Source of the DNA: an uncultured Eubacterium sp.
GTDB lineage: Bacteria; Bacillota; Clostridia; Oscillospirales; Acutalibacteraceae
NCBI RefSeq assembly: GCF_934561735.1
Contig: NZ_CAKTGT010000001.1
Location: 124,001 to 188,000, forward strand
Length of the DNA: 64,000 nucleotides
Reading direction: 5' to 3'
The notes under the pieces: model-generated
What the model saw: only the letters and a program-made list of their open reading frames with translations
The model's database searches: none
What the model was told of the DNA's origin: nothing
Translations under genes and position numbers: made by a program
Part shown: one piece after another, positions 1 through 8,013 of the stretch
How positions within the stretch are numbered: the stretch's first letter is position 1
Layout: each line of letters starts with the position of its first letter

Positions 1-735
1 ATTTACGATTCGTGCGTCAGCAAGGACTGCTTGGAAGATTTAAGAGTTACATTTTTTGGTGCAAGCCAACGACTTATTGACGAGGCAACAACCGTAAAAT
101 GCCGCAGCTGTACAATCAAAGCGGTGAGCATTGATGTTGACGAAGTGCCGTTTAACAGAGGATTTTACAGTGCAAATGTGCATTTTTACTTTATGCTCTG
201 CTTTGACTGCTATAATGCTCCGTGCTCAACTCCGCAGGTAGCTGTGGGCTACACCGATTTTGAAAAGAAGTGCATACTCTACGGCTCGGAGGGTGATGTT
301 AAAATCTTTACATCAAATCTTTGCGATGAGAGAACGGACTGCCCCGAAGCACCGCAGTACACAAACCCAACCGCAAAGGTGCAAGCCGTTGACCCGGTTG
401 TGCTTTCAAGCGAAGTTGTGGAAACCTGCAACTGTCCCGTTCCGCTTTGCACCTGCTTCCCTCAAAGCATTATGCAAGGCTCAAACGAAGGCGGAATTCC
501 CGTTGCATCAAGCAGAGCCGTGCTTGTAACTCTCGGACTTTTCTCGATTATTCAGATGGAAAGAGATGTGCAAATGACCATTCCTGCATATGATTTCTGT
601 ATTCCTGACAGAGAGTGCAACTGCTCAACGCAAGACCCGTGCAGTGCTTTTCAGGGTGTGGAATTCCCTGTGGATGAATTCTTCCCGCCTGAAAAACCCG
701 ACGGCTGTTGCTGTCCCGGTGTGATTGAAAAGTAA
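1..735 (+). CDS. Cys-rich hypothetical protein, 5' end missing
   Basis: The reading frame is open from the first base, so the gene begins upstream of the window; 244 residues are visible. The first visible residues are IYDSCVSKDCLEDLRV. A start at the TTG at 31 would discard this conserved-looking CxxxxC-EDLRV segment and has no ribosome binding site. The protein contains 21 cysteines, including CNC, CTC, an NCS segment and a CCC run eight residues from the end (DGCCCPGVIEK). No signal peptide or membrane segment is visible in this part. I recall similar uncharacterised Clostridial proteins starting near IYDSCRDKDCLEDLRV, but know of no function. The cysteine pattern would allow metal binding or disulfide crosslinking, for example in a spore layer; that is a guess. 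Confidence 0.75.
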   Translation: MYDSCVSKDCLEDLRVTFFGASQRLIDEATTVKCRSCTIKAVSIDVDEVPFNRGFYSANVHFYFMLCFDCYNAPCSTPQVAVGYTDFEKKCILYGSEGDVKIFTSNLCDERTDCPEAPQYTNPTAKVQAVDPVVLSSEVVETCNCPVPLCTCFPQSIMQGSNEGGIPVASSRAVLVTLGLFSIIQMERDVQMTIPAYDFCIPDRECNCSTQDPCSAFQGVEFPVDEFFPPEKPDGCCCPGVIEK

Positions 736-742
736 ACAAAAG

Positions 743-767
743 CGGACGGAAATTCCGTCCGTTTTTT
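743..767 (+). terminator. Intrinsic terminator of the Cys-rich gene
   Basis: A perfect stem (CGGACGGAA / TTCCGTCCG) is followed by six T, eight bases after the stop codon at 735. Confidence 0.85.
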
Positions 768-797
768 AATTGTAACGGTATAAAAACAAAAACAAAG

Positions 798-824
798 AGG
801 CGAACACAGTTCGCCCCTACGAAA
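798..824. repeat. Family A hairpin repeat (GGCGAAC/GTTCGCC core)
   Basis: AGGCGAAC-ACA-GTTCGCCCCTACGA is one copy of the short intergenic hairpin with a CCCCTACG edge that recurs through the window. The same core appears near 9.9, 11.25, 35.1, 60.3 and 63.3 kb. Confidence 0.7.
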
Positions 825-931
825 TAACAATATAAAATTTATAAATGGGATGATTTTTGCTTTTCTCGGGAGGAGAGCTGTATGAAGATACCGCCTCCGA
901 GCGAAAAAGTGAAAAGCACCCATTTATGGTT

Positions 932-2173
932 TTATTGCTTTGCACCGTTGATGAACATTTCGCAAGCCTTTACCGTTGCTGCATAGCAGTTGGCAAGACC
1001 TTCGGCGTTCATATTGTCATATGTATCACGGCGAGTGTGGTAGTAATCTTCAAGATTATGGTTAAGACCGGTGATACCTGCTGCACGGAAACCTGCCTGT
1101 GCAAAAGCAGCCGAGTCGGTTGCACCGCCGAGTGGCGGAACCCAACCTTTTTTACAAGGAACATCTACTGCCTCGGCAGCTTCCATAAAGAGGTCGGAAT
1201 AATCCTTATCAGCCTTTACGGTACCGTTAAGGTCACGGTAGTTAACCATCAAATATTTAGGGTCGTGGATTGTATCGTAAGAAATAATCATAGTCGGGCA
1301 ATCCTGGAATTCGCCCTTATGAGCCTCGCACCAAGCCTTTGAACCACGAAGTCCCGCTTCTTCGGAACCTGTGAGAACGCAACCGATTTCTGTATCTTCA
1401 AGGTCGATACCCTCGTCCTTGAGTGCCTTCATAACAGCGATGCCCATATAGCAACCCGAAAGGTTATCGTTTGCACCGTCAACTACTCTGCGATAGTTAA
1501 CCATCCAATAAAGACCGACAAGCGGAATGAGGAAAACAAGACCGATAAGGCTTGCCTTAACGATTGGCTCGGATACAGGAACATTGCCGAAAACACCGAA
1601 CTTTACGCATTTGATGATTGCGATTACAAGATAATAAATCGCACCTACACCGCAAAGAATAGCGTGACCCTCAAAGCCGACACCGCCGAACTTATAGTTC
1701 ATAGGCCATTCCCAAGCTGCGTCAGGGTGACCGTTGAAAAGAATTCTTCTCTTTGGTGTGCCGCTTGTGCACTTTTTGATTGCTGTTACATTGTGACCTG
1801 TTTTTTCAGGGAATGCCCAGTCAATGAGTTTGAGATAAAAACCGAACTGTGCAAGCACAATTACAAGACCCACAACGATGAGAATAATGCTCAAAATCGG
1901 TGCAAAGAATGAAAGTGCAATGCCTGCGATTACGAATGTGATGGTAAAATAAATCCAGCCATAGAATGAGCCCGGATTTTCCTTGAACGGCTCAACATCT
2001 GCCTGCTCGCAGCCACAATCCTTTTGAAGAACCTCTGCCATATATTGGCAAGCCTGACGCTCGCCCTTTGAGCCGGGATCTCTTTTATCAAAAGTCTTGA
2101 TAATATGAGTGATTTCGTCAATCATATATTGAGCGGCTTCGTCTTTTTTGTTGATAATTTTTGTTAAATCCAT
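932..2173 (-). CDS. M28-family zinc aminopeptidase with internal membrane segments
   Basis: A 413-residue protein with the metal-binding layout of family M28: H149 and D151 in NGHPDAA, D236 in GANDNLSG, E271/E272 in GSEEAGLRG, D300 in SYDTIHD, and a late HNLEDYYH. It probably removes N-terminal amino acids. Unusually, two hydrophobic hairpins (about 73-115 and 172-225) lie inside the catalytic region, the second between the HxD and the bridging Asp. There is no N-terminal signal sequence. The catalytic face could be on either side of the membrane. The start at 2173 follows GGAGG at a good distance. The gene is transcribed away from metF. Family assignment is firm; substrate and topology are unknown. 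Confidence 0.85.
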   Translation of the reverse strand: MDLTKIINKKDEAAQYMIDEITHIIKTFDKRDPGSKGERQACQYMAEVLQKDCGCEQADVEPFKENPGSFYGWIYFTITFVIAGIALSFFAPILSIILIVVGLVIVLAQFGFYLKLIDWAFPEKTGHNVTAIKKCTSGTPKRRILFNGHPDAAWEWPMNYKFGGVGFEGHAILCGVGAIYYLVIAIIKCVKFGVFGNVPVSEPIVKASLIGLVFLIPLVGLYWMVNYRRVVDGANDNLSGCYMGIAVMKALKDEGIDLEDTEIGCVLTGSEEAGLRGSKAWCEAHKGEFQDCPTMIISYDTIHDPKYLMVNYRDLNGTVKADKDYSDLFMEAAEAVDVPCKKGWVPPLGGATDSAAFAQAGFRAAGITGLNHNLEDYYHTRRDTYDNMNAEGLANCYAATVKACEMFINGAKQ

Positions 2174-2301
2174 AAAAAGGCCTCCAAAATGAAAAATTTA
2201 TACATTCAGTTTATCACAATTATACAAAAGTTGCAATAAGTTAGACCGAATAAAAATAAATTTGTTGAAATATTCCTGTGCAAAGAGGTTTTTAATTCCT
2301 A

Positions 2302-2330
2302 TTGACAAAGTGGGGATTGACTAATATAAT
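2302..2330 (+). promoter_or_regulatory. Sigma-A promoter of the metF operon
   Basis: TTGACA (2302-2307), 17-base spacer, TATAAT (2325-2330). The leader before the ATG at 2377 is about 40 bases, too short for a SAM or cobalamin riboswitch or a T-box. GAGGGA serves as ribosome binding site. Confidence 0.85.
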
Positions 2331-2376
2331 ATAAAATTAGAATTATACACATATTAATATATATGAGGGACAGAAT

Positions 2377-3246
2377 ATGAAAATCAGTGAAATACTCAAA
2401 AACAACAAGGTGACTGTATCGTTTGAAGTTTTTCCGCCAAAGCAGTGGGACAAGCTTGAAAACACAAAAAATACCGTAAAAGAAATGTGCAAATACAATC
2501 CGTCGTTTATGTCTGTAACCTACGGTGCGGCAGGCACAACATCGGGATTTACAACAGAAATTGCGAACGAGATAAAAAAATGCGGCGTATCTCCGCTTTC
2601 GCACCTCACTTGCCTGACTTCTACAAGGGACAAAATCCATCAGGTTGTCGGCGAGCTTGAAGAAAACGGAATTGAAAACATTCTTGCACTGCGTGGCGAC
2701 ATTCCGCAGGGATTTGAATTTACGAACAAGCAGTATTTCAAAAACGCATACCAACTTGTAAACGAAATCAAGAGCATTAATCCGAACATCTGCGTAGGCG
2801 GTGCGTGCTATCCCGAAATTCATCCGGAGAGCAAAAACAGAGTTGAGGACATTGCCCGACTCAAAGAAAAGGTTGACTGCGGCGTTGAATTTTTGACAAC
2901 ACAGATGTTTTTTGACAACGAAAAATTCTTCAACTTTTACGAAATGTGCCAAATCAAGGGCATAAATGTGCCGATTATTGCAGGCATTATGCCGATTACA
3001 AACGCAAACCAAATCAAAAGAAGTATTGAGCTTTCAAACTCGAGCGTGCCGCCAAAGTTCTTCAGAATTATGGACCGCTTCGGCGACGACCCGGACAAGA
3101 TGAAGCAGGCAGGCATTATCTATGCCACCGAGCAAATCATTGACCTTATGGCAAACGGCTTCAACAACATTCACATTTACACAATGAACAAGCCTGATGT
3201 TGCGGCGGCAATTATGGGCGGACTTTCTAACATCATCAATGAATAA
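2377..3246 (+). CDS. metF: 5,10-methylenetetrahydrofolate reductase
   Basis: Reduces 5,10-methylene-THF to 5-methyl-THF, the methyl donor for the MetH encoded two genes downstream. The protein has 289 residues, normal for the bacterial enzyme. FEVFPPK (16-22) carries the conserved catalytic Glu17; VTYGAAG and ALRGD (104-108) form the FAD and folate site; the TIM-barrel core runs to HIYTMNK near the C terminus. No MetV-type zinc partner is encoded nearby. Its stop overlaps the next start by 8 bases (ATGAATAA), so the two are translationally coupled. Confidence 0.95.
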   Translation: MKISEILKNNKVTVSFEVFPPKQWDKLENTKNTVKEMCKYNPSFMSVTYGAAGTTSGFTTEIANEIKKCGVSPLSHLTCLTSTRDKIHQVVGELEENGIENILALRGDIPQGFEFTNKQYFKNAYQLVNEIKSINPNICVGGACYPEIHPESKNRVEDIARLKEKVDCGVEFLTTQMFFDNEKFFNFYEMCQIKGINVPIIAGIMPITNANQIKRSIELSNSSVPPKFFRIMDRFGDDPDKMKQAGIIYATEQIIDLMANGFNNIHIYTMNKPDVAAAIMGGLSNIINE

Positions 3247-3799
3247 AGCAGACATTTTAAGATATATGCGAACCTCGTCCAAAACCGACGATCCGCAGAT
3301 TTTGGCACTTGTTGACAAGGCGATAGACATCATCAACTCATCTGTTACACCGAAAACGCTGTACAGGATTTTTGACTGCAAGGTGACGGAAAACTCGCTG
3401 ATTATCGGCGATACGGAATTTTTCAGCACCCGACTTGCACAAAACCTAAAAGGCTGTACAAGAGTGGTTGTGTTTGGCGCAACACTCGGCACGGAATGTG
3501 ACAGGCAGATAAAAATCGCAACGGCAACCGATGTGGCACTTGCAATGGCATTGCAGGCAACCTCGGCGGACAAAATCGAGGAGGTGTGCGACAATCTTGA
3601 ACAGGAAATAATCAAAGAGCACAACATAAAATTGCGACAAAGATACTCACCGGGGTACTTTGACCTTGACATAAAGGAGCAAAAAAAATTCTTTTCTCTG
3701 CTCGAATTACAAAAACGAATAGGCTTGACGCTCACGGACACATACGAAATGTTGCCGACAAAGAGCGTTACGGCATTTATAGGAATTGACGAATTATGA
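3239..3799 (+). CDS. Stand-alone methionine synthase reactivation-domain protein
   Basis: A 186-residue protein resembling the C-terminal reactivation (S-adenosylmethionine-binding) domain of MetH, encoded separately. Family features include the early RYMR segment, GATLGTECDR, RYSPGYFDLD and a late LLPTKS-like MLPTKS motif. The RYSPGY region corresponds to the AdoMet-binding RPAPGY loop of E. coli MetH. It should reactivate oxidised cob(II)alamin on the adjacent MetH, which lacks this domain. The start at 3239 gives MNKADILRYMR and overlaps the metF stop; an upstream in-frame ATG lies deep inside metF. The stop overlaps the metH start in ATGA. Confidence 0.85.
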   Translation: MNKADILRYMRTSSKTDDPQILALVDKAIDIINSSVTPKTLYRIFDCKVTENSLIIGDTEFFSTRLAQNLKGCTRVVVFGATLGTECDRQIKIATATDVALAMALQATSADKIEEVCDNLEQEIIKEHNIKLRQRYSPGYFDLDIKEQKKFFSLLELQKRIGLTLTDTYEMLPTKSVTAFIGIDEL

Positions 3800-6087
3800 T
3801 AAAATATTTTGACGGCGGAATGGGAACAATGCTCAACCTCAAAGCAGGTGAGCTTCCCGAACTTTTGAACCTCTCCGACCCGGAGAGAATTTTTGCCATC
3901 CATAAGGCATATGCCGAGGCAGGCTGTGACATCATTTCAGCCAACACCTTCGGCGCAAACAGATTGAAATACGACAACGCAGACGAACTCATCAGGGCTG
4001 CCGTGCAAAATGCACGCAGAGCAGGCAAAAAAGTTGCTCTCGACATCGGACCGACAGGCAAACTGTTGAAGCCGATGGGCGACCTTGATTTTGAAGAATG
4101 CGTGGATGTTTTTGCCGATATGGTTAAAGCGGGCAAAGACGGTGCAGACCTTGTTCTTTGCGAAACTTTCGGCGATGTTTACGAGCTTAAAGCCGCTATG
4201 CTTGCCGTCAAAGAAAACTGCGATTTGCCGCTTGTTGTATCTATGATTTTTGACGACAAGGGCAGACTTCTTACCGGTGCGGATGTAAAAACCGCCTGTG
4301 CGGTTGCCGAGGGACTCGGTGCGGACGCAATCGGATTCAACTGCGGATTAGGACCAAAGCAGATGCTTCCGCTTGTTGAGGAACTCGAAAAATGCTGTTC
4401 AACCCCTATCATCGTTATGCCGAACGCAGGCTTGCCCGAAAGCGTTGACGGCAAAACAATCTACAATGTTGACCCGGCGGAATTTGCCGACTATATGAAG
4501 CAAATTGCCGAAATGGGCGTTTCTGTACTCGGCGGTTGCTGCGGCACAACTCCCGAACACATCAAAGCTATGATTGAGGCAACAAAGGACATTCCCGACA
4601 AAGTGCCGAGTTTCAAGACCGACACGCTTGTTACCTCTTATTCTCAATGCGTAGATATTTCCGACATTGTGGTTATCGGCGAGCGAATCAACCCAACGGG
4701 TAAAAAACTGCTCAAAGAGGCACTCCGCAACAAGGATATGGACTACATTTTGCGTGAGGGCATCACCCAAAAAGACGCAGGTGCGCACATCCTTGATGTA
4801 AATATGGGCTTGCCTGAAATTGACGAAGAAGAGATGCTGTGCAAATCGGTGTTTGAACTTCAATCCGTGCTTCCGACACCGCTTCAGCTTGACTCATCGG
4901 ACGCAAAAGCTATGGAATCGGCACTCCGCATTTACAACGGCAAGGCAATGATTAACTCCGTAAACGGCAAGGAAAAGTGCATGAAAGAGATTTTTCCGCT
5001 TGCCAAAAAATACGGCGGTGTGGTTGTGTGCCTTTGTCTTGACGAGGACGGTATTCCGTCAACCGCAGAGGGCAGAATTGCCATTGCAGAAAAGATAATA
5101 AACACTGCAAAAGAATACGGAATTGACAAAAAAGACCTTGTTGTCGACGCTTTGACAATGACGATTTCCACCGACAAAAACAACGCTGTGGAAACCTTGA
5201 AAGCCGTTGATTACATCCGTCACACTCTCGGCGTGAACACGGTTTTGGGTGTGTCAAACATCAGCTTCGGCTTGCCTAACAGAGAAGCAATCAACACTGC
5301 GTTTTACACGATGGCTATGAACGCAGGCTTATCAGCAGGTATCATCAACCCAAAATCAAAATCGATGATGAACGCCTTTTACAGCTACAAGGCACTTGCG
5401 GGGCTTGACGACAACTGCGAGGAATACATCAAATCGGCGACTCCTGTTGAGGTTGTTGCCGAGGGTGCAAAAATCGACTTAAAACAGGCTATCATCAAGG
5501 GAATGAAAGACGAAAGTGCAAAGTGTGCAAAAGAGCTTCTTCAAACCACGGACAGCCTTGAAATAATCAACAACTACATCATTCCGGCACTTGACTTTGT
5601 GGGTGACGGATTTGAGAAAAACACACTGTTTTTGCCTCAACTTTTGATGAGTGCCGACAGTGCAAAATCAGCATTTGACGAGATAAAAGCCCACATTGTT
5701 ATGAGCGGAACTCCGCAGGTCAAGGGCGACAAAATCATAATTGCCACCGTTGAGGGCGACATCCACGACATCGGCAAAAACATAGTTAAGGTGCTTTTGC
5801 AAAACTACGGTTTTGATGTTATCGACCTCGGCAAAGATGTCAAATGCGAACTTGTGCTTGAGGAGGCAATCAAGCAGAATGTCAAACTTGTCGGCTTGTC
5901 GGCACTTATGACAACGACTGTTCCGAATATGGAAAAGACGATTAAACTTTTGCACGACAACACCGACGCAAAGGTATTTGTAGGCGGTGCGGTGCTCACA
6001 AGAGATTATGCAAAGATGATAAATGCCGATTGGTACGCAAAGGACGCAATGGAAAGCGTCAGAATTGCACAGGAATTTTTTGACTAA
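3796..6087 (+). CDS. metH: B12-dependent methionine synthase lacking the reactivation domain
   Basis: Transfers the methyl group of 5-methyl-THF to homocysteine via cobalamin. The protein has 763 residues, against about 1200 in E. coli. Domains: homocysteine methyltransferase (1 to about 280) with zinc ligands C183 (GFNCG) and C248/C249 (GGCCGTTPEH); pterin-binding barrel from about 292 (VIGERINPTGKK); cobalamin cap and binding domain with DIHDIG (H657) near 654-660 and a VGLSALMTTT strand. The fourth, AdoMet-dependent domain is absent and is supplied by the preceding gene, with which it shares an ATGA overlap. This split layout is common in Clostridia and is not a frameshift. Confidence 0.95.
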   Translation: MIKYFDGGMGTMLNLKAGELPELLNLSDPERIFAIHKAYAEAGCDIISANTFGANRLKYDNADELIRAAVQNARRAGKKVALDIGPTGKLLKPMGDLDFEECVDVFADMVKAGKDGADLVLCETFGDVYELKAAMLAVKENCDLPLVVSMIFDDKGRLLTGADVKTACAVAEGLGADAIGFNCGLGPKQMLPLVEELEKCCSTPIIVMPNAGLPESVDGKTIYNVDPAEFADYMKQIAEMGVSVLGGCCGTTPEHIKAMIEATKDIPDKVPSFKTDTLVTSYSQCVDISDIVVIGERINPTGKKLLKEALRNKDMDYILREGITQKDAGAHILDVNMGLPEIDEEEMLCKSVFELQSVLPTPLQLDSSDAKAMESALRIYNGKAMINSVNGKEKCMKEIFPLAKKYGGVVVCLCLDEDGIPSTAEGRIAIAEKIINTAKEYGIDKKDLVVDALTMTISTDKNNAVETLKAVDYIRHTLGVNTVLGVSNISFGLPNREAINTAFYTMAMNAGLSAGIINPKSKSMMNAFYSYKALAGLDDNCEEYIKSATPVEVVAEGAKIDLKQAIIKGMKDESAKCAKELLQTTDSLEIINNYIIPALDFVGDGFEKNTLFLPQLLMSADSAKSAFDEIKAHIVMSGTPQVKGDKIIIATVEGDIHDIGKNIVKVLLQNYGFDVIDLGKDVKCELVLEEAIKQNVKLVGLSALMTTTVPNMEKTIKLLHDNTDAKVFVGGAVLTRDYAKMINADWYAKDAMESVRIAQEFFD

Positions 6088-6101
6088 GGAAGCAAAACAT
6101 T

Positions 6102-6494
6102 ATGATGATTTCAACAAAGGGCAGATACGCCTTGAGCATTATGCTCGACCTTGCCGCACACGATGACGGCAACTACATTTCACTCAAGGACATATCCGAA
6201 AGGCTCGAAATTTCTATGAAATACCTCGAAGCGATTATTGCAAAGCTCTCAAAGGGCGGACTTGTTGACAGCGCACGAGGAAAGAGCGGCGGATACAAAC
6301 TCAACCGCAAAGTTGAGGAATATTCCGTGGGCGAAATTTTGGTTTTGACCGAAAAAACGCTTGCACCCGTTGCGTGCGTTAATTGTGACGCTTGCAAAAA
6401 AGAGGAATCCTGCCTCACCAGACCTATGTGGAACGAGCTGAACGAAATCATTATGAACTTTCTCAATTCCAAAACCTTGGCGGATTTGTTGTAA
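6102..6494 (+). CDS. Rrf2-family (IscR/CymR-like) transcriptional regulator
   Basis: A 130-residue winged-helix regulator beginning MMISTKGRYALSIMLDLA, the standard Rrf2 opening. The wing reads ARGKSGGYKL. C92, C95, C98 and C104 lie where IscR-type proteins bind an Fe-S cluster, so a redox, iron or cysteine-status sensor is plausible. The cysteine spacing is closer and richer than IscR's three. It lies 14 bases after metH in the same direction, so it is probably in the methionine operon. It may control sulfur amino-acid genes like CymR or Fe-S assembly like IscR; the sequence does not decide. AAGGAAG upstream is the ribosome binding site. Confidence 0.88.
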   Translation: MMISTKGRYALSIMLDLAAHDDGNYISLKDISERLEISMKYLEAIIAKLSKGGLVDSARGKSGGYKLNRKVEEYSVGEILVLTEKTLAPVACVNCDACKKEESCLTRPMWNELNEIIMNFLNSKTLADLL

Positions 6495-6536
6495 AAACAA
6501 AAAAACGGTGATTAAACCGGCAATACGCAAAATAAA

Positions 6537-6561
6537 AAAGCAGTTCGCAATGAACTGCTTT
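6537..6561. terminator. Bidirectional terminator between the metH and rpsF operons
   Basis: A ten-base perfect stem (AAAGCAGTTC / GAACTGCTTT) with a five-base loop, followed by T-rich sequence on the plus strand and preceded by A-rich sequence for the minus strand. It sits between two convergent operons. Confidence 0.8.
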
Positions 6562-6575
6562 CTTTATTTGCTTAA

Positions 6576-6812
6576 TCAGTCTGATGTGTAAGGCAAAAGA
6601 GCGAGATGTCTTGCTCTCTTGATAGCTGTTGTAAGCATTCTCTGGTGCTTTGCACAAGTGCCTGTTACACGGCGAGGAAGGATCTTTGAACGCTCTGAAA
6701 TGAACTTCTTGAGCTTTGTTGTGTCCTTGTAATCAATGCTTTCAGCCTTATCTACACAAAATTGACAAACTTTTCTACGGCTCTTTCTTGGGCCCTTAGC
6801 GTTATATGCCAT
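6576..6812 (-). CDS. rpsR: 30S ribosomal protein S18, zinc-binding C+ form
   Basis: A 78-residue S18, a primary binder of the 30S platform together with S6. C16, C19 (VCQFC), C53 and H56 (GTCAKHQ) form a zinc-ribbon-like set, so this is the C+ paralogue. No zinc-free partner is in the window. It is last in the rpsF-ssb-rpsR operon, 30 bases after ssb, preceded by AAGGAGG-like sequence. Confidence 0.97.
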   Translation of the reverse strand: MAYNAKGPRKSRRKVCQFCVDKAESIDYKDTTKLKKFISERSKILPRRVTGTCAKHQRMLTTAIKRARHLALLPYTSD

Positions 6813-6842
6813 TTTGGTTTCCTCCTTAATTAAAATAAGATG

Positions 6843-7286
6843 TTAGAACGGAAGGTCATCATCATCGTCAACGATTTCTTCAAAATCGCTGTTGTCTGCG
6901 CTTGCATAAGACGGTGCAGGCTCGTTGAAACCGCCATTTACGGCAGGTGCGCCTGTGTTCGACTCATTCTTTGAGCCGCAGAATGATACGTTGTTTGCAA
7001 CAACCTCGACCTGTTTTCTTTGGTTACCGCTTTTGTCTGTATAGCTGCTTGTTTGGATTGAACCTTCAACAGCTATCATTGAACCTTTGTGGAAATATCT
7101 GCTGATAAATTCCGCAGTTTGACGCCATGCAACACAGTCGATGAAATCTGCCTGTCTGTCTTGTCCGGAGCGTTGATAATTTCTATCGCACGCAACCTGA
7201 AAACGGATAACAGAAACACCGCTCGGAGTTGTACGGAGTTCAGGTTCAAAGGTAAGTCTACCCATAAGGGCTACCATATTAATCAT
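6843..7286 (-). CDS. ssb: Single-stranded DNA-binding protein
   Basis: A 147-residue SSB: OB fold in the first ~105 residues starting MINMVALMGRLTFEPELR, then a Gly/Asn/Pro-rich linker and the acidic tip DDDDDLPF that docks repair and replication partners. It protects ssDNA during replication. It lies between rpsF and rpsR, the conserved Firmicutes order, 14 bases after rpsF. Confidence 0.97.
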   Translation of the reverse strand: MINMVALMGRLTFEPELRTTPSGVSVIRFQVACDRNYQRSGQDRQADFIDCVAWRQTAEFISRYFHKGSMIAVEGSIQTSSYTDKSGNQRKQVEVVANNVSFCGSKNESNTGAPAVNGGFNEPAPSYASADNSDFEEIVDDDDDLPF

Positions 7287-7300
7287 AGTATGCCTCCTAA

Positions 7301-7591
7301 TTATTCGCCTTTAGCGACGATAAGTGAGCGAAGTACACCGTCTGTAATGTTGATTACACGGTCAAGCTCAGCAGGGAAAGACTCTTCTGATGAGAAGTTG
7401 ATAAGAACATAGTAACCGTCAGCTTCGTAGTTGATTGGATAAGCAAGCTTCTTCTTGCCCCATTCCTCTACTTCGCCGAGAGTGCCATTCTTAGAGATGA
7501 GGTCAGTGAACTTTGTCTTGAGAGCGTTTACTGCCTCTTCTCCCTTTGAAAGAGAGAAAACCATTACGATTTCGTAGTCTTTTAATGCCAT
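7301..7591 (-). CDS. rpsF: 30S ribosomal protein S6
   Basis: A 96-residue ferredoxin-fold S6, first gene of the operon with ssb and rpsR; S6 and S18 bind the 30S platform as a heterodimer. It begins MALKDYEIVMVFS and the AAGGAGGTG upstream is a near-perfect ribosome binding site. In other bacteria S6:S18 bind their own leader RNA; the ~80-base leader here contains a GCGTAT / ATACGC hairpin that could serve this purpose, but I cannot match it to the described S6:S18 motif with confidence. Confidence 0.96.
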   Translation of the reverse strand: MALKDYEIVMVFSLSKGEEAVNALKTKFTDLISKNGTLGEVEEWGKKKLAYPINYEADGYYVLINFSSEESFPAELDRVINITDGVLRSLIVAKGE

Positions 7592-7675
7592 TCTTCAGCA
7601 CCTCCTTTTGGACTTTGGCGTATTATCCATACGCAAGGATATTTACTTGCATTAAGACATACTGCAAGTGTTAGT

Positions 7676-7704
7676 ATTATAGCAGTTGGCAAGCAAGATG
7701 TCAA
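7676..7704 (-). promoter_or_regulatory. Promoter of the rpsF-ssb-rpsR operon
   Basis: On the minus strand, TTGACA (7704-7699), 17-base spacer, TATAAT (7681-7676): full consensus, fitting a highly expressed ribosomal operon. Confidence 0.85.
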
Positions 7705-7739
7705 GGATTTTTTTAAATGAGTATCGTACGAATCCCTTT

Positions 7740-7800
7740 TAACCCCTCAGTCGCACATAAAGTGCGACAGCTCCCCTTGATAACATAACAAGGGGAGCCT
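7740..7800. repeat. Family B repeat (TCGCAC hairpin plus GGCTCCCC hairpin)
   Basis: Two consecutive hairpins, GTCGCAC-ATAAA-GTGCGAC and CTCCCCTTG...CAAGGGGAG, preceded by AACCCCTCA. The same module recurs at 9.93-10.02 kb, and partial forms occur elsewhere. Confidence 0.7.
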
Positions 7801-7812
7801 TAATAGATTAGA

Positions 7813-7989
7813 TTATTTAAATGAATTTGTGTTTTCGTCGTATTCAAAGCCTGCGGCTGAGAGGGTGGAGATAATCTCGTCCTTATTCTCGTCCATATCA
7901 TTGCAAAAAACGTCAAGCGACGAATAGCTGTCACGCAGTTTCATATTTATCATACTTAAAAGTATAAACGGGTCTTTTGGTAATGCCAT
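7813..7989 (-). CDS. DUF4250-family small protein
   Basis: A 58-residue protein, MALPKDPFILLSMINMKLRD at the start and DENTNSFK at the end. The MALPKDPFxLLSxxNxKLRD opening matches the uncharacterised DUF4250 family as I recall it from Clostridia. It has no signal or membrane segment, and the C-terminal half is acidic (CNDMDENKDE). The ribosome binding site is weak (AAGG). It lies just downstream of the ABC importer genes, in the same direction, 24 bases after the ATPase stop, so it may be cotranscribed. Function unknown. Confidence 0.8.
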   Translation of the reverse strand: MALPKDPFILLSMINMKLRDSYSSLDVFCNDMDENKDEIISTLSAAGFEYDENTNSFK

Positions 7990-8013
7990 AATGTTCGCCT
8001 TAACAAATTTTAT

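Noticed and set aside
2299..3012. 237-codon minus-strand frame opposite metF
   Set aside because: Antisense to the confident metF gene; it also runs across the metF promoter.
3034..3903. 289-codon frame on the minus strand opposite metF, the reactivation gene and metH
   Set aside because: Antisense to three overlapping operon genes; composition (Ser, Cys, Val rich) is typical of a shadow frame.
3239..6087. Frameshifted full-length MetH
   Set aside because: The reactivation domain is encoded before metH, not after it, with clean ATGA coupling, so this is a split arrangement and not a broken gene.
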